DNA from: Capsicum annuum
Lineage: Eukaryota; Streptophyta; Magnoliopsida; Solanales; Solanaceae
Length of the DNA stretch: 64,000 nt
NCBI RefSeq assembly: GCF_002878395.1
Contig: NC_061115.1
Coordinates: 92,626,707-92,690,706 of the forward strand
Direction of reading: 5' to 3'
Part shown: positions 1-11,910 of the stretch, piece after piece
How positions within the stretch are numbered: position 1 is the stretch's first letter
Layout: every line of letters starts with the position of its first letter
Notes under the pieces: generated by a model
Told to the model about the DNA's origin: nothing
What the model saw: only the letters and a program-made list of their open reading frames with translations
Databases searched by the model: none
Made by a program: the position numbers and the translations under genes

Positions 1-230
1 ATAATACGACATGGAGGGATAACTTTATTTCTGAAACACAAGTGATCATTGATTAGGGGACAGTTCAGACTCTAAAGCACGAACTAAATCACAAAGAAGG
101 GAAACATTTACTAAACGCCTAGCATCCTCCTTCTTATAAGCGTGGCGCGCTACAAACCCATAAATAGGACTCTACCCGATGCAATTTTGCAGACATCTTA
201 GGACCATGAACCATACTTTGATACCAAGTT
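1..230 (-). mobile_element. Leader and primer site of a neighbouring Ty3 copy (partial)
   Basis: This stretch matches 7141-7369, the primer site plus untranslated leader of the element to the right, and follows LTR 231-2312 directly in minus-strand order. Read on the minus strand it starts with a recognisable primer site, TGGTATCAAAG, just inside the LTR edge. The LTR at 231-2312 is therefore followed by new internal sequence rather than flanking DNA, implying a further element copy to the left that shares this LTR. The codon matching the gag start of the right copy reads ATC instead of ATG. The copy is cut by the window edge. Confidence 0.75.
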
Positions 231-2312
231 TATTAAGACCCAAACCAGGGCCTTGCCGTGATGAGCATTTCAAACCATGAAGGCCCGAAACACACCTATC
301 TGTCAAGTAATCATGCACCTACTTTATATGATCAAAGTAATGCGGAAGAAACACAATAATTCGAAAACATGGTCATAAATATGAAAAGAAAGAATAACGG
401 GGAAATAAGGTTCCCCCAACATCAATCAACCTCTAAACAACTGTCTGCGAAAATCTCTAACAAATGACTGAGTCAAGTTACCGTATATAAACTGGGACAA
501 GACCCCCAGTAGACCCCCAAACTAAATATAAGATAAAAGGACTGCAGTACATAAGACCGTCCAAAATATAGAAAGCTCACCCTTTGTCTATGCAACTCTG
601 TCTGAATGATCTACTGATTCTCTTGACCCCTAGACTTGGTCTCTGAACCTGAGAGGTTAGAGAGGGAAAGAGGTCAGCACAAAAGTACTAGCATGTAGAG
701 ATATCAAAACTAAATATAATATTTTTACAAAATATAGTTGAGAGCCATTATAAAGAATTTTCATATCAAATCATTTGAAAATACATGGGCATAATGCAAT
801 AGTTTCTCAACAACAATGAAATACAACTGAGCTAGGTGGAATACCCTACATAATTTACACCAAATGTCAAACCTCGGTTGCCACTGAGATTAGAGTATAA
901 GTGAGGGAGAGACACACAAGACTACGAAGGATGGTGTGTCGACCCAATGGTAGTGCCCAAGATCACTTAGCCTGGGTTCCTACCTATAGTCCCAATTTAG
1001 GAATAACATAAAGTCAAGTACACAAGATCACTAAGCTTTGTACAAAATTTCTGTGTCAGCAAACACGATTTCCAGCGATAAGCCCTTACACTCAAATGCC
1101 TTCTTTGGGCATCCATCTATCTCATATAAAATCAATGCATTCAAACATCATTTAATTCTATCACGTATCATATTCTGTAGGGTACCGTTATACCCGAGTT
1201 GAAAGTCATCAATATCACATCCACATATACATAATCATGTAAAAACCAATGTGCTTCATCATTTACAAGTGGTGAACAATGATTATTTCAAATTAATGCT
1301 CTCTTTTGTTGGTCACAATATGATATGGGGTATCAACACATTATCATAGGAATTTGAAAGCAAGTTATCATTCATATTTATCGAACTTTCTTGGAAAATC
1401 TCAAACAACATATGCGTGGTTTCAACCATTGAAGTATACAGGTAAACAATTCCCATGACATAAAGAAAAATGACTTAGAAAACGTATTGAACGTATGTTA
1501 TTAGCTTCTGATTGAAAACCCCCATGAGATTTTAGGATAACCCCACGTACCTCAATTACTATGAATATTAGATGCTTCTCAGAGCATACGTTGAGAGGAT
1601 TCCAAATATGCAATTAGTTCCTAAAACCGTCGGTTGAATCTCGAGTTGCTTGGGATTTTATTTTGAAACCCTAAGAAGAATCCTTGAGTACTTTTGATGA
1701 ATAAAGGTGTATTTTGGGGATCTTGGAACTCAATTTCGTGTTTTAGGGCTATGTAAGGGTGGAAAAGGAACATTTTACCTGAAAAACGGAGTGTTTAAGT
1801 CACTTGAATTCTTTACATAGGTGCCGCCCATTCAATCGCGTATGTTTACATAGGAGCCGCCTAGGCTATCTTCTATGATTACATAGGCGCCGCCTAGGCT
1901 ATCGCCAATGCTTTCCAGTGGCCATGGGTGATTTGTTAGGTGACATATATCACTTTAAAAGGCTATAACTTTTTGCTCGGGTGTTGGATTTTAGCAAAAT
2001 TGGTATCGTTGGCAAGCTAACTCAAAGACCTATTATTTGAAACATAGTAGGCTCCTTATTTCGACATATACAGAGAGTTAGGGTTGATGGAAGATGACAC
2101 AATTTACAACGCCCATTAAAACTTAGTCGATCAAAATAGTTTTAACTCGTCCTTGAGTTGAAGGACCTCCATGGTCTAAATTCAAGCTTCGTGGATTCAC
2201 TTGCTACACAAATAATTAACATGCCATATTAGCAAAGGATTTTATGGCCTCGGGGTTTATCAACACATCATAATCATGGTCTATATTGTAGCCCAAAATG
2301 TGAGGTGTTACA
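231..2312 (-). repeat. 3' LTR of element 1
   Basis: Direct repeat of 7370-9453. The edge at 2312 is defined by minus-strand TGTAACACC, immediately preceded by the purine-rich CTAAGGAGGGCATAA. The inner part carries three spaced GC-rich blocks (about 1820-1906) of the form GGCGCCGCCTA in otherwise AT-rich sequence, and the conserved AACTTTTTGCTCGG block near 1970. It has a ~34 bp gap near 1525 compared with the right LTR. Confidence 0.88.
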
Positions 2313-2389
2313 TTATGCCCTCCTTAGGATCATTCATCCCCGAATGATGATGCGGGAGACAGACAGACACGATTTCAAGCATTATAAAG

Positions 2390-2740
2390 GACTAGGAAAG
2401 ATAATATAGGAATAGTACCTTCTGTCTCATCCTCCATCAAAGCAAACAAATTGGGATATCTAATTTTTATGTCATCTTCTGACTCCCAAGTTACTTCTTT
2501 GACTTTCTAATTTCTCTATAGTACCTTTACTGAGGCTATCTCTTTGCTCCTCAGCTTTTGAACTTGGCGATCTAAAATTTTAATGGGCTCTTCTTTGTAA
2601 CATAAGGAGTCTTTCACTTTGATACCCTCTACTTGCAATACCAGAGAATGATCTCCAATGCATTTTTTCAACATGGATACATAGAATACCGGATGAATGG
2701 AACCCAAACTTTCAGGCAATTCTAGCTCATAAGCAACTGT
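2390..2740 (-). pseudogene. Pol C-terminus / chromodomain region of element 1
   Basis: The translated minus strand shows the typical end of chromovirus integrase: IHPVFYVSMLKKCIGD, then KILDRQVQKLRSKEIASVKV, and after two stops EVTWESEDDIKIRYPNLF. In this family the DRQ...VKVLW and WE...YP segments make up the chromodomain, thought to steer integration to heterochromatin by binding modified histones. Stops occur between VKVL and EVTWE. The reading frame ends shortly before the polypurine stretch and 3' LTR at 2312, as expected. The assignment is firm; the function is lost. Confidence 0.85.
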
Positions 2741-3965
2741 ACCAATCTTTTTTCAGAATCTGATATGGCCCTATATAGAGAGGGCTCAATTTACACCTTT
2801 TTCCGAACTGCATGACTCATTTCATAAGAGAAACCTTGAGAAATACCTAATCACCAACTTCAAACTCTAGTTCTCTTCTCCGAACATCAACATAGGACTT
2901 CTAACGACTCTAAAGCAGTTTTGAGTCTTTCTCTAATGATCTTCACTTTCTCCATCGCCTGATGGACAAGATTAAGCCCATACAACTGAGTTTAACCCTC
3001 TTTATACCATCCTATTAGAGACCTACATCTCTTCCCATACAAATCTTCAAAAGGAGCCATCTTGATGCTGACATGGTAACTATTATTGTAAGTAAATTCA
3101 ACCAGTGGTAGGTGATCCACCTAACTACCTTGAAAATCAATGACACATGCCCTCAACATATCTTTGAGGGTCTGAATGGTACACTCAGCTTTCCCATCCA
3201 TCTAAGGGTGGAAAGTTGTGCTGAAATTCACTTATCTACCTAAACCCTTCTTAAAAGATCTCCAGAACTGAGATGAAAACTGCGTACCTCTATCGGATAT
3301 AATAGACACTAGTGCCCTATGCAACCAAACTATCTCGTCAATGTAAATCTTAGCATAACCCTCTCCCGAATAATTCATTCTCACAGGCAAAAAGTGGGTT
3401 GACTTTGTCAACTGATGTACAATCACCCATATAGTATCATACTAGTTTTAGGATCTCGAAAGTCCTATAATGAAGTCTATGTTTATCATCTCCCACTTCC
3501 ATAAAGGCAGGGCTATCCCTTGGGAAGTACCGCCTGGCCTCATGTGTTCTACCTTCACTTGTTGACAGTTCAAAATCTTGGACACAAAATTAGCTACATC
3601 ACATTTCATGTTATTCCACCAATACAAGGTTTTCAGATCATAGTACATCTTAGTAGATACAGGGTGAACGACATACCTCAAAGTGTGCGCCTCATCAAGG
3701 ATTTTTTACCGCAGTCCATCAATATCCGAAACGCACAACCTACCCTAAAATCTTAGAATACCATAAATACCAATTTCAAATGACATAACCTTTTGTTGAC
3801 CCATACCTTTCTTGATTTTCATCAAGATGGGATCTTCAACCTGCTTCTCCTTAACTTCAGCACAAAGGGATGACTTAGCTAACTCATAAACAATCACTCC
3901 TCTATCTTTGGAATCTGAGTGTCGCACTTTCATATTTGCAAGGCAGTGAATATTCTTCACCATCT
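2740..3965 (-). pseudogene. Integrase relic of element 1
   Basis: Integrase joins retroelement cDNA to the host chromosome. Minus-strand translation shows a degraded HHCC zinc-binding region (VVHPVSTKMYYDL ... NCQQVK, about 3560-3680), a core with INIDFIIGL and SIISDRGTQFSSQFW (second catalytic Asp in SDRGT, near 3290), and an AECTIQTLKDML segment holding the expected catalytic Glu near 3170. In-frame stops sit at family-conserved Gln or Trp positions, and the frame shifts between about 2750 and 2900. The first Cys of the zinc finger appears substituted (KILNCQQ for the usual C-x2-C). Confidence 0.85.
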
Positions 3966-4470
3966 CTTTCTTTTGTTCTTCTACATGAGAAAAGCTGCCC
4001 ATAGACAACCTGCTGAGGGCGTCAGCTATAACATTTGACTTGCCTGGATGGTAATGCATACTCATATCATAGTCTTCCAAAAGCTCCATCCAACGCCGCT
4101 GCCTGACGTTCAATTCTTTCTATGAGAAAACATACTGCAAACTCTTATGGTCAGTATAAATATCAACATGCACTCTATAGAGATAGCGCCTCCACATTCT
4201 AAGTGCAAACACCACAGTTTCTAACTGTAAGTCATGAGTGAGGTGATTGCGCTCATGCAACTTTAACTACCTAGATGCATAATCTATTACTTTACCACAC
4301 TGCATCAATACACAACTAGGTCCCATACAGGATGCATCATAATAAACCATAAAATCATCTACAGCCTCCAAAAGGGTCAAAACAGGAAAAGTAGTCAGCT
4401 TATCCTTCAACTTCTCAAAACTGTTTTCACACAAGTCAGACCACACAAACATTATCTTTTTTCTGAGTCA
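3965..4470 (-). pseudogene. RNase H and linker relic of element 1
   Basis: RNase H removes the RNA strand during reverse transcription. Translation gives FVWSDLCENSFEKLKDKLT, then FMVYYDASCMGPSCVLMQ (first catalytic Asp in YDAS), then YASR-stop-LKLHERNHLTHDLQLETVVFAL (His/Glu/Asp block), TDHKSLQYVFS and RQRRWMELLEDYD, followed by the very conserved HYHPGKSNVIADALSRLS at the end of the domain. At least two stops (TAG after YASR, TAG after VFS) replace family-conserved Gln codons. The frame is otherwise open across about 500 bp. Confidence 0.88.
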
Positions 4471-5330
4471 GTTTAGTAAGAGGAGCAGCTAAGGAAGAAA
4501 AACTCTCTACGAGCCTTCTGTAGTACCCCGCCAAACCTAAGAAGCTCCGAATATCAGGTGGAGTCGTGGGTCTGGGCCATATTCTTACTTCTTTAACTTT
4601 CTAAGGACCCATACTTTTCCCGTCACTAGACACTATATGCCCCATAAAGGCAATAGCATCTGACCAAAATTCACACTTAGAAAATTTGGCATACAGCTGA
4701 TAATCCTTAAGGGTTTGAAGAATAATTCGAAGGTGATTGGCGTGAACCTATTTATTCGTAGAATAGATTAGAATATCATCAATAAATACAATGATGAACA
4801 AGTCAAGAAACTGATGGAACACTGTATTCATAAGATCCATGAAGGCTGTAGGGGCATTAGTCAACCCGACAGACATGACTAAAAATTCGTACTGACTATA
4901 TCGGGTTTGGAAGGTTGTCGTGGGTATGTCTGACTCCCTAACTTTCAACTGATGATAACCCAAATGAAGGTCTATTTTTGAAAAACACTTGGCACCCTAA
5001 AGCTGGTCAAAAAGGTCGTCAATCCTAGGAAAAGGATATTTATTTTTAATCGTGACCTTATTCAGCTGGCTGTAGTCTATGCACATACGAATGGACCCAT
5101 CCTTCTTTCGGACGAAGAGCATGGGTGCACCTCATAGGGAAACACTAGGATGAATAAAACCTTTGTCTAGGAGGTCTGCAAGCTGTTCCTTTAACTCCTT
5201 TAGTTCTGCGGGAGCCATTCTATATAGTAGAATAGAAATAGGATGAGTGTCTTGCAACACATTAATACCAAAATCTATCTCTCTATCAGGGGGTATCCCT
5301 GGGAGATCTTCGAGAAAGACTTCTGGGAAT
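4470..5330 (-). pseudogene. Reverse transcriptase relic of element 1
   Basis: Minus-strand translation shows the RT blocks in order: [87 protein letters not shown], then the active-site motif FIDDILIYS (about 4760-4787), both catalytic Asp retained, and FLGLAGYYRRLVESFSSLAAPL. This is a Ty3-type RT. Disruptions are mostly single TAG stops (after FDQL, after YSTNK, after SDGKSMGP), with almost no frameshifts over 800 bp, so base substitution rather than indels has dominated its decay. Confidence 0.9.
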
Positions 5331-5845
5331 TCATTTACTATAAGGACTGACTACAGAGGAAGATTTTCAACTTTAGAATCTTTTACTCGAATTAGCTGGT
5401 CATACAACCTTTAGAGATAAGCTTTTGGGCTCAAAGATAAGAGATAAAGTGATCTCTAGGTTCCACAGAAATCCCTGCCCTTACAATTGGTGTCTCATTC
5501 GGGAAAGGAAAAGTAAACTTTTGGGTCCTGTAATTGAGTGTGTCATAGCACGAATGGAGCTAGTCCATCCCAAGGATGGCATCAAAATCTATCAGATCAA
5601 GTTCTATAAGGTCTGCCATAGTTTCCCTACTATGAATAGACACGACATAATTTCTATACACCCTTCTAACAACAATAGAATCACCTACAGGAGTAGAAAC
5701 AGAGAAGGGTTCTATAATAACTTCGGGCTCAAACCCAAAACCAACAGCCACATAAGGGGTCACATAAGATAAAGTAGACTTGGGATCAAGAAATACATAA
5801 ACATCACGAGAAAAGATTAGTAACATACCGGTGACAACATCTGGT
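5330..5845 (-). pseudogene. Aspartic protease relic of element 1
   Basis: The retroviral-type protease region lies between gag and RT. Translation reads SRDVYVFLDPKSTLSYVTPYVA, where the catalytic D-S/T-G triad has become DPKS, then VSTPVGDSIVV and FDAILGMD near 5560, the conserved ILGMDWL end with Trp lost to a stop. The altered triad means it could not cleave even if translated. It is offset by one frame from the zinc-knuckle ORF upstream, with the shift near 5830-5860. Confidence 0.82.
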
Positions 5846-7159
5846 GAAGCTTCCGCCTCCTGGTGGGTTATTCAAAGAATATAACCGGTTGCAACCGCTC
5901 CCAGTAGCAGAAGGGGAACCCTTAGAAAGAGGTGCTGTGGAGGTAGCTTGGTACTTAGCCCACCCCCCCACATTTTCTCCAACAGAAGGACAATCTCTCT
6001 GAAGGTGACCCACTTTGCCACAAGTATAGCAGTGTCTCCCCTCAAACCAGAACTTCCCTAGATGATTCATTCCGCAAAACTCATACCACGGATAAGTACG
6101 CAGCTGCTAGGCCACACTATCCTAAGACTATGTATCTAGAGCTTTGGTTCCATAAGAAGTCTGAAAACTCTGAGATTTTCTATCTGTCGGTGATCTGGGT
6201 ACTAGGGTGCTGGTTGTTGACTTTGTATTATTCCAAAACTTCTTCTTCTTCGACCACTCATTACCCCAGTTACCACTCTGCAGTTTACTCTGGTGCTAGT
6301 CCGCAGATCTAGCTCTCCTAGCCTATCTATCTTTCTCTCTGGATTCAAAAATCTTTTTCTTATTCTCTTTCACCTGCTGCATATAAATGGTCAGTCGAGC
6401 AAAGTCTAACTCCTTATTCAACATAGCCCCCTGGCACTCAAGTACCAGGTTATCAATAAGGACAGATGCAAATTTCCTCATTCGGGCTTTCATATTACTA
6501 GTCAACTCTGGAGCATAGCGGGATAGTTTATTAAAATTAAAAGTGTACTCCTGGACACTCATACTGCCCTGCTTTAGATTCATAAATTCTTCTGCTTTGG
6601 TCTCCTTTAACTCCAGAGTAAAGAATCCATCAAGGAAAGCTTCCATAAATTCCCCCGAAACTGTTGGCTCAGCGCTCTCACCTTTTGTATCTTCCCAGTC
6701 TGCATACCACTAATTCACAACTTTCTTGAGTTGGTAGGTTTATAGTTCCACCCCTTCAACCTCATCCACATGCATCACCTTAAAGATTTTTTCCATCTCA
6801 TCCACGAACTCCTATGGATCTTCCTTCACCTTGGTGCCAGTGAACCTAGGTGGGTTCATCTTCATGAAATGTCTAACTCTAGTAGACCCAACATCTTTCA
6901 ATTGTTAAGCCTAGATAGCTACCTACTATGTCAGCATATGAATAGACCGTCTGAATTCTACATTTGAAATATCTCCCTGAGCAGTCGGGGGACAGTTGAC
7001 ATTAGTCCGTGGAGCTTGAGGTGGACTCATCGGGATTGGAGGGACTCCCAGAGTAGGGATAAATTCTTGAGTGTGAGCCCTATTATGGGTCCGCATCCCA
7101 TGGGTGGTACGGACATCATCAGCCTGAGCATTCTAATCGATGATTCGATGTGGAGGCAT
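5846..7159 (-). pseudogene. gag relic of element 1 with zinc knuckle
   Basis: Gag forms the retroelement particle and binds its RNA. I place the start at the ATG at 7159 (MPPHRIID then a stop), just after the leader; the MPP- opening is typical. Further on, FMKMNPPRFTGTK, EFVDEMEKIFKVM and, in a clean 107-codon stretch (6323-6646), EAFLDGFFTLELKETKAEEF with YTFNFNKLSRYAPEL give the retrotransposon gag core. The zinc knuckle CYTCGKVGHLQRDC (about 5990-6033) keeps all C-C-H-C ligands. Multiple stops, mostly TAG, break the first 170 codons. Confidence 0.87.
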
Positions 7160-7349
7160 AACTGTGTTTCTGAAATACAAGTGATCATTGATTAGGGGAC
7201 AGTTCAGACTCTGAAGCATGAACTAGATCACAAACAAGGGAAACATTTCCTAAACGCCTTGTATCCACTTGCTTATAAGTGTGGCGTCCTACACACCCCT
7301 AAACAGGACTCTACCCGATGTGATTTCATAGACACCCTGGGACCATGAA

Positions 7350-7369
7350 CCATACTTTTATACCAAGTT
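7350..7369 (-). other. Primer-binding site, element 1
   Basis: Immediately inside the 5' LTR, the minus strand reads AACTTGGTATAAAAG. This is a decayed form of TGGTATCAGAGC, complementary to the 3' end of plant initiator tRNA-Met. The matching site at 210-230 retains TGGTATCAAAG. Confidence 0.72.
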
Positions 7370-9453
7370 TTTCATGACCCGAACCATGGCCTGGCTGTGA
7401 CAACCATTTTGAACCATGAAGGCCCGAAACACCCCTATTTGTTTGGTAATCATGCACCTAATTCATATAATCAAAGTAATGTGGAAAAAACACAATTATT
7501 TAGAAACATAGTCATAAATATAAAAAGAAATAATAATGAGGAAATAAGGTTCCCCGTAATATCAATCAACCTCTAAACAACTGTCTACGAAAATCTCTAA
7601 CAAATGACTGAGTCAAGTAACTGTATATAAATTGGGACAAGGCCCCCAGTAGACCCCAAAACTAAATATAAGATAAAAGGACTGTAGGACATAAGACCTT
7701 CCGAAACATAGAAGGCTCACTACTTGTCTCTACAACTCTGTCTGGATGATCTACTAATTCTGTTGACCCCTTGACTGGGCCTCTGAACCTGAGAGGTTGG
7801 AGAGGGGATGTGGTCAGCACAAAAGTACTGGCACACAGAGATAACAAAACAAAACATAATATTTTTACTAAATATAGTTGAGAGCCATTATAAAGCAAGT
7901 TCATATCACATCATATGAAAACATATAGGCATAATGCAATAGTTTCTCAACAACAATGAAATACAAATGAGCTAGGTAGAATACACTACATAATTTACAC
8001 CAACTGTCAAACCTCGGTTGCCACCAAGATTAGAGTATAAGTGAGGAAGAGACACACAAGACCACGAAGCATGGTGTCTCACCTAATGGTCGTGCCCTAG
8101 ATCACTTAGCCTAGGCTCCTACCAATAGTCCCAATTTGGGAATAACGTAAAGTCAAGTACGCAAGATCACTTAGCCTGGTACCAAATTTTTATGTCGGCA
8201 AACATGATTTCCAGTGATGACCCCTTACACTCAAATGCCTTCTTTGGGCATCCACCTATCTCATGTAAAATCAATGCATTTAAACTTTATTTAATTCTAT
8301 CATGTATCATATTCTGTAGGGTATCATCATACCAGACTTGCAAGTCATTAATACCAAATCCACATATACATAATCATGTAGAAACCAAGGTGCTTCATCA
8401 TTTACAAGTGGTGAACAATGATTATTTTAAATTCATGTTCTCTTTTGTTGGTCATAATATGATATGGGCTATGAAAAAATTATCAAAGGAATTTGAAAGC
8501 AATTTATCATTCATATTTATCAAAATTTCCATGGAAAATCTCAAATCACATATGCATGGATTCAACCATTGAAGTATATAGGCAAACAATTCCTATGACA
8601 TAAAGAAAAATGACTTACAAATCATATTGAAAGTAAGTTATTAGCATTTGATTGAAAACCCCTATTCTAAAGCATGCATGTTCATAAAAACTACACCCAT
8701 GAGATTTTAGGATAACCCCACGTACCTCGATTACTATGAATATTAGATGCTTCTCTAAGCCTATGTTGAGAGAATTCCAAATTTACAATTAGCTCCTAAA
8801 ACCCCCAGTTGAATCTCGAGTTGCTTGGGTTTTTATTTTGAAACCCTAAGGAGAATCCTTGAGCACCTTTGATTAATAAAGGTGTATTTTGGGGCTCTTG
8901 GAACAGAATTTTGTGTTTAGGGCTAAGTAAGGGTGGAAAAGGACCATTTTGCCATAAAAATGGAGTGTTTAAGTCACTTGAATTCTTTACATAGGGGCCG
9001 CCCATTCCAGCACCTATGTTCACATAGGCGCTGCCTAGGCTATCGCCTATACTTTCCAGTGACCATGGGCGATTGTTAGGCGACGCATATCACTTTTAAA
9101 GGCCATAACTTCATGCTCAAGTGTTGGATTTTAGGAAAATTAGTATCGTTGGAAAGATAACTCGAAGAACTATTATTTGAAACATAGTAGGCTCCCTAAT
9201 TCAACATATACAGAGAGTTAGGGTCAATGGAAGCAGACATAATTTACAACATCCACTAAAACTTAGTCGACCGAAATAGTTTCAACTCGTCCTTGAGTTG
9301 AAGGACCTCTATGGTCTAAATTTATGCTTGAATGGATTCACATTATATATAAATAATTACCATACCATATTGGCATAGGATTTTATGGCTTCAGGGTTTA
9401 TCAACACATCAAAATCATGGTCTATATTATAGCTCGAAATATGGGGCATTACA
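7370..9453 (-). repeat. 5' LTR of element 1
   Basis: Begins on the minus strand at 9453 with TGTAATGCCCC and ends beside the primer site. It carries the same GC-rich blocks (about 8990-9045) and AACTT...GCTCAAGTGTTGG block as the left LTR. Short ORFs inside it appear to be chance. It retains ~34 bp (about 8668-8702) missing from the left copy. Confidence 0.88.
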
Positions 9454-10620
9454 GACGAAGTTTGTGAATTCCTTGACAATGTGTATTCCCTTTTTGGTTG
9501 AGTATTATATGAAGTTTTATCTTCAGAAGATTGTGAAGCTGCATAGGGTACCTGTATAAATCATTTCAGATCGTGGTACATAATTTATTATGTAATTTCT
9601 AGCTGTCTTTCTAGAAAGTGTTGAGTACTATGGTTAGTCTAAGTACTACTTTCTATCCATGTTATTATAGGCAAGAAAAGAGAACTATTAAGACATTGGA
9701 GGATATGATTTGGGCCTGTGTGATTGACTATGTTACCAAATGGGTTGACCATTTTCCTTTGGTGGATTTTTCTTAAAAAAATAAATACCATATTAGTCTT
9801 TGTGTGGCCTATTTTTAGTTGTTGTATGGTAGAAGGTATAGATCTCCTATTTGTTTCTTTGATCTTTGTGATGCAAACATGTTTAGATTGGATTAGGCTT
9901 ATCAAGCCTCAGAAAAGGTCATGCTGATTTTCAATAGGCTTAAGGCTTCCCAAAGTAGCCAAAAGTCCTATGCAGATGTTAGGTGTATAGACTTAGAGTT
10001 TTAGATTTGGAATAGGGTGTTCCATAAATTTTCTCTTATAAAGGGAGTAGTGCGATTTTGCAAGAAGGGGAAACTCAGTCCTCGGTTCATTGGTCCTTAT
10101 GTGATTTTTTGAAGGGTAGGTAATGTTGTTTATGAGTTGGAGTTCCTATCTAGATTAAGTTTGGTTCATCTGATATTTCTTATTTCTATGTTAAGGAAGT
10201 CTATTGTAGATCATTCTTCGATTGTTCCTTTAGGGAGATTAGGTATTTTAGATTCTCACTCTTATGAAAAGGTCCAGGTTGAGATATTAGATAGGCAAGT
10301 TCGTCGGCTGTGGACCAAACAAGTGGCCTTAATTATGGTACTATGGAAAAACCATATGGTGGAAAAAACTTCTTAGGATGTAGAAGAGGACATAAAGTCA
10401 AAGTATCCATATCTATTTTCCGCTTCTGGAAGTCGTATGGATGGTATGTGTTGTTTAACACCTCTTTATTTTCTGAGTTTGTTAAAGGAAAGAGTAATAT
10501 CTTTGCATCATTATTTTCAAACTTTGTCAAAAGGATGTTTGATAAGGCAGATGACTCTGTGTATGGTTACCCCTACTTTGTCCATCATTTAAGGACAAAT
10601 TTTCCTAGTAGGGAAGATAG
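9454..10620 (+). pseudogene. Plus-strand Ty3 integrase and chromodomain relic
   Basis: Directly abutting element 1, the plus strand encodes the C-terminal half of another chromovirus pol. Visible segments in order are IISDRGT (about 9558-9578), RTIKTLEDMIWACVIDY (about 9675-9730), FPLVDFS, GRRYRSPI (about 9835), KLSPRFIGPYVI (about 10070), VHLIFLISMLRKSIVDHSS, KVQVEILDRQVRRLWTKQVA and VLWKNHMVEK, then DVEEDIKSKYPYLFSASGS in another frame. Repeated stops and at least two frame changes mark a pseudogene. Element 1 probably landed inside this older copy; its 5' part would lie left of the window. The 3' end (about 10590-10620) looks like a degraded purine-rich pre-LTR stretch. Confidence 0.85.
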
Positions 10621-11544
10621 AAATATCTTGGGTTTTGACTATTAGAAAATTTCCTAGAATTCTATTCTGTAGACCCAATACGACTCATGGGTATGAGTCA
10701 TATGTTTGGGTATGAGTGGCATGGTCCTATCACATGCTAACCAGTGTTACTTGGTAAGATGGTTTTGTACACTAGAATGGGTGCAACTTAGGGGTATAAG
10801 TGTAGGGCTTGGTATGAATCGTATGGTGGGCAGTGTTTGATACTTCGGGTATTTGATTCTTCCAGGGATAATGGTCATTATTATAAATCATATAATGTGG
10901 TTACCATTTTTTTAGATGATTCTTGTACTTGACATTGTTTAATCCAAGTTTGAGGCTTAGATACAAGTGGTAGGTACCAATCGTAGAGGAGGGTACGATG
11001 CGTATAGATCAGTTGTATCCCTATGATGGGATTTTTAAGAGATTTAAGTTGGAGTATTCTAGTCATTTCCCTACATACCCTAACTAGGATCCACAACTTC
11101 TAATACACATTGAAGGTTATTTACCCTAGGATTCTATTCATTAACACTTAGAAACTATTCATTTGGTTGTAGAACTATTTTCTTTCTTGATATATAATAA
11201 TCCCAAAAAATAAATTATCTCTTTCTCTTTGGTTTTGGTTTTATTCCTTTCGCTTACATAGATATATATCAAAGTAAGAATTTGACATAGGGTGCTAAGA
11301 GGGGGTCCCCTTTAGATAAGGGCATGGAAAAAGCTATAATCGAAAAGGGCAAAGAATCAACCTCCAAAGTAGTCCAAAACTGACCGAAATTAGAAACCAA
11401 AATGAGTTTCCTTTTGAAAAAAATAGCTTAGAGGAGTCCAGTGTGATGAGGCTCCTAGTAAGACACTGCGACCATTCACTAACATGTCACCGAGTGTCTA
11501 GTGTGCCACAAGCAGTCTTTACCATCCTTTACTCACTTTTTATT
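10621..11544 (+). repeat. Probable decayed LTR sequence, low confidence
   Basis: This is the sequence downstream of the relic pol, where a 3' LTR would be expected. It has repeated short GTATGAGTC/GTATGAATC-type phrases (10690-10830) but no clear TG...CA edges or second copy in the window. Around 11300-11540 I see nothing coding. Confidence 0.35.
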
Positions 11545-11910
11545 TTTGCATTGGGGATAATGTAATGATTTTTAGTAAGGGTGGGGTATCTTATTCTACA
11601 TTTAATGGTCTGTACCTATTGATTTCAGTTGATGGAATGGGTTGGGGGATAGTGGCGATATACTCTAATTTTCTTAAATTTGATGGTTATTTATCTTTTG
11701 GGGGGCTTGTTCTTCATGATCAAAATTTCATGGATGTGGCACTTGTTAGGAATATTGAAGACTATATAATCTATTTCCCTAGGTGGGCCTCTTTCATGCG
11801 CTTTATGTTAATGAGATACCCGATTGTGATTGTTGTGGTATTGATGGTGTATTTAGAGTTATTCTTACAAGATTTTTTCCACATTTTTTGGTATCCATTT
11901 ATATAAACAC
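11545..11910 (+). repeat. Possible Athila/Tat-type 3' end
   Basis: TGCATTGGGGATAATG followed by TTTTTAGTAAGGGTGGGG (about 11547-11586) resembles the stretch before the 3' LTR of Athila/Tat Ty3 elements. The 113-codon ORF at 11565-11906 follows it but has no recognisable domain and lies in presumed LTR sequence, so I do not call it a gene. The solo LTR begins at 11911. Confidence 0.35.

Larger units (their letters stand above)
231..9453 (-). mobile_element. Ty3/gypsy chromovirus element 1, full-length but decayed
   Basis: The order on the minus strand is 5' LTR (7370-9453), primer site and leader (7160-7369), gag, protease, RT, RNase H, integrase, chromodomain region, polypurine stretch, 3' LTR (231-2312). 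The LTRs are 2084 and 2082 bp and clearly alignable along their length. The 5' LTR begins TGTAATGCCCC and the bases beyond its edge are GACGA. No matching target duplication can be read on the left because internal-type sequence continues there. Pol order RT-RH-INT with a chromodomain-like C-terminus places it in the chromoviruses, probably Tekay/Del. Many in-frame stops show it is dead. Confidence 0.9.

Noticed and set aside
8192..8572. 126-codon plus-strand ORF
   Set aside because: Lies antisense within the 5' LTR of element 1; the matching part of the left LTR is not open.
11565..11906. 113-codon plus-strand ORF with hydrophobic stretches
   Set aside because: Follows an Athila/Tat-like purine tract, so it lies in presumed LTR; no motif, homologue or start context supports a gene.
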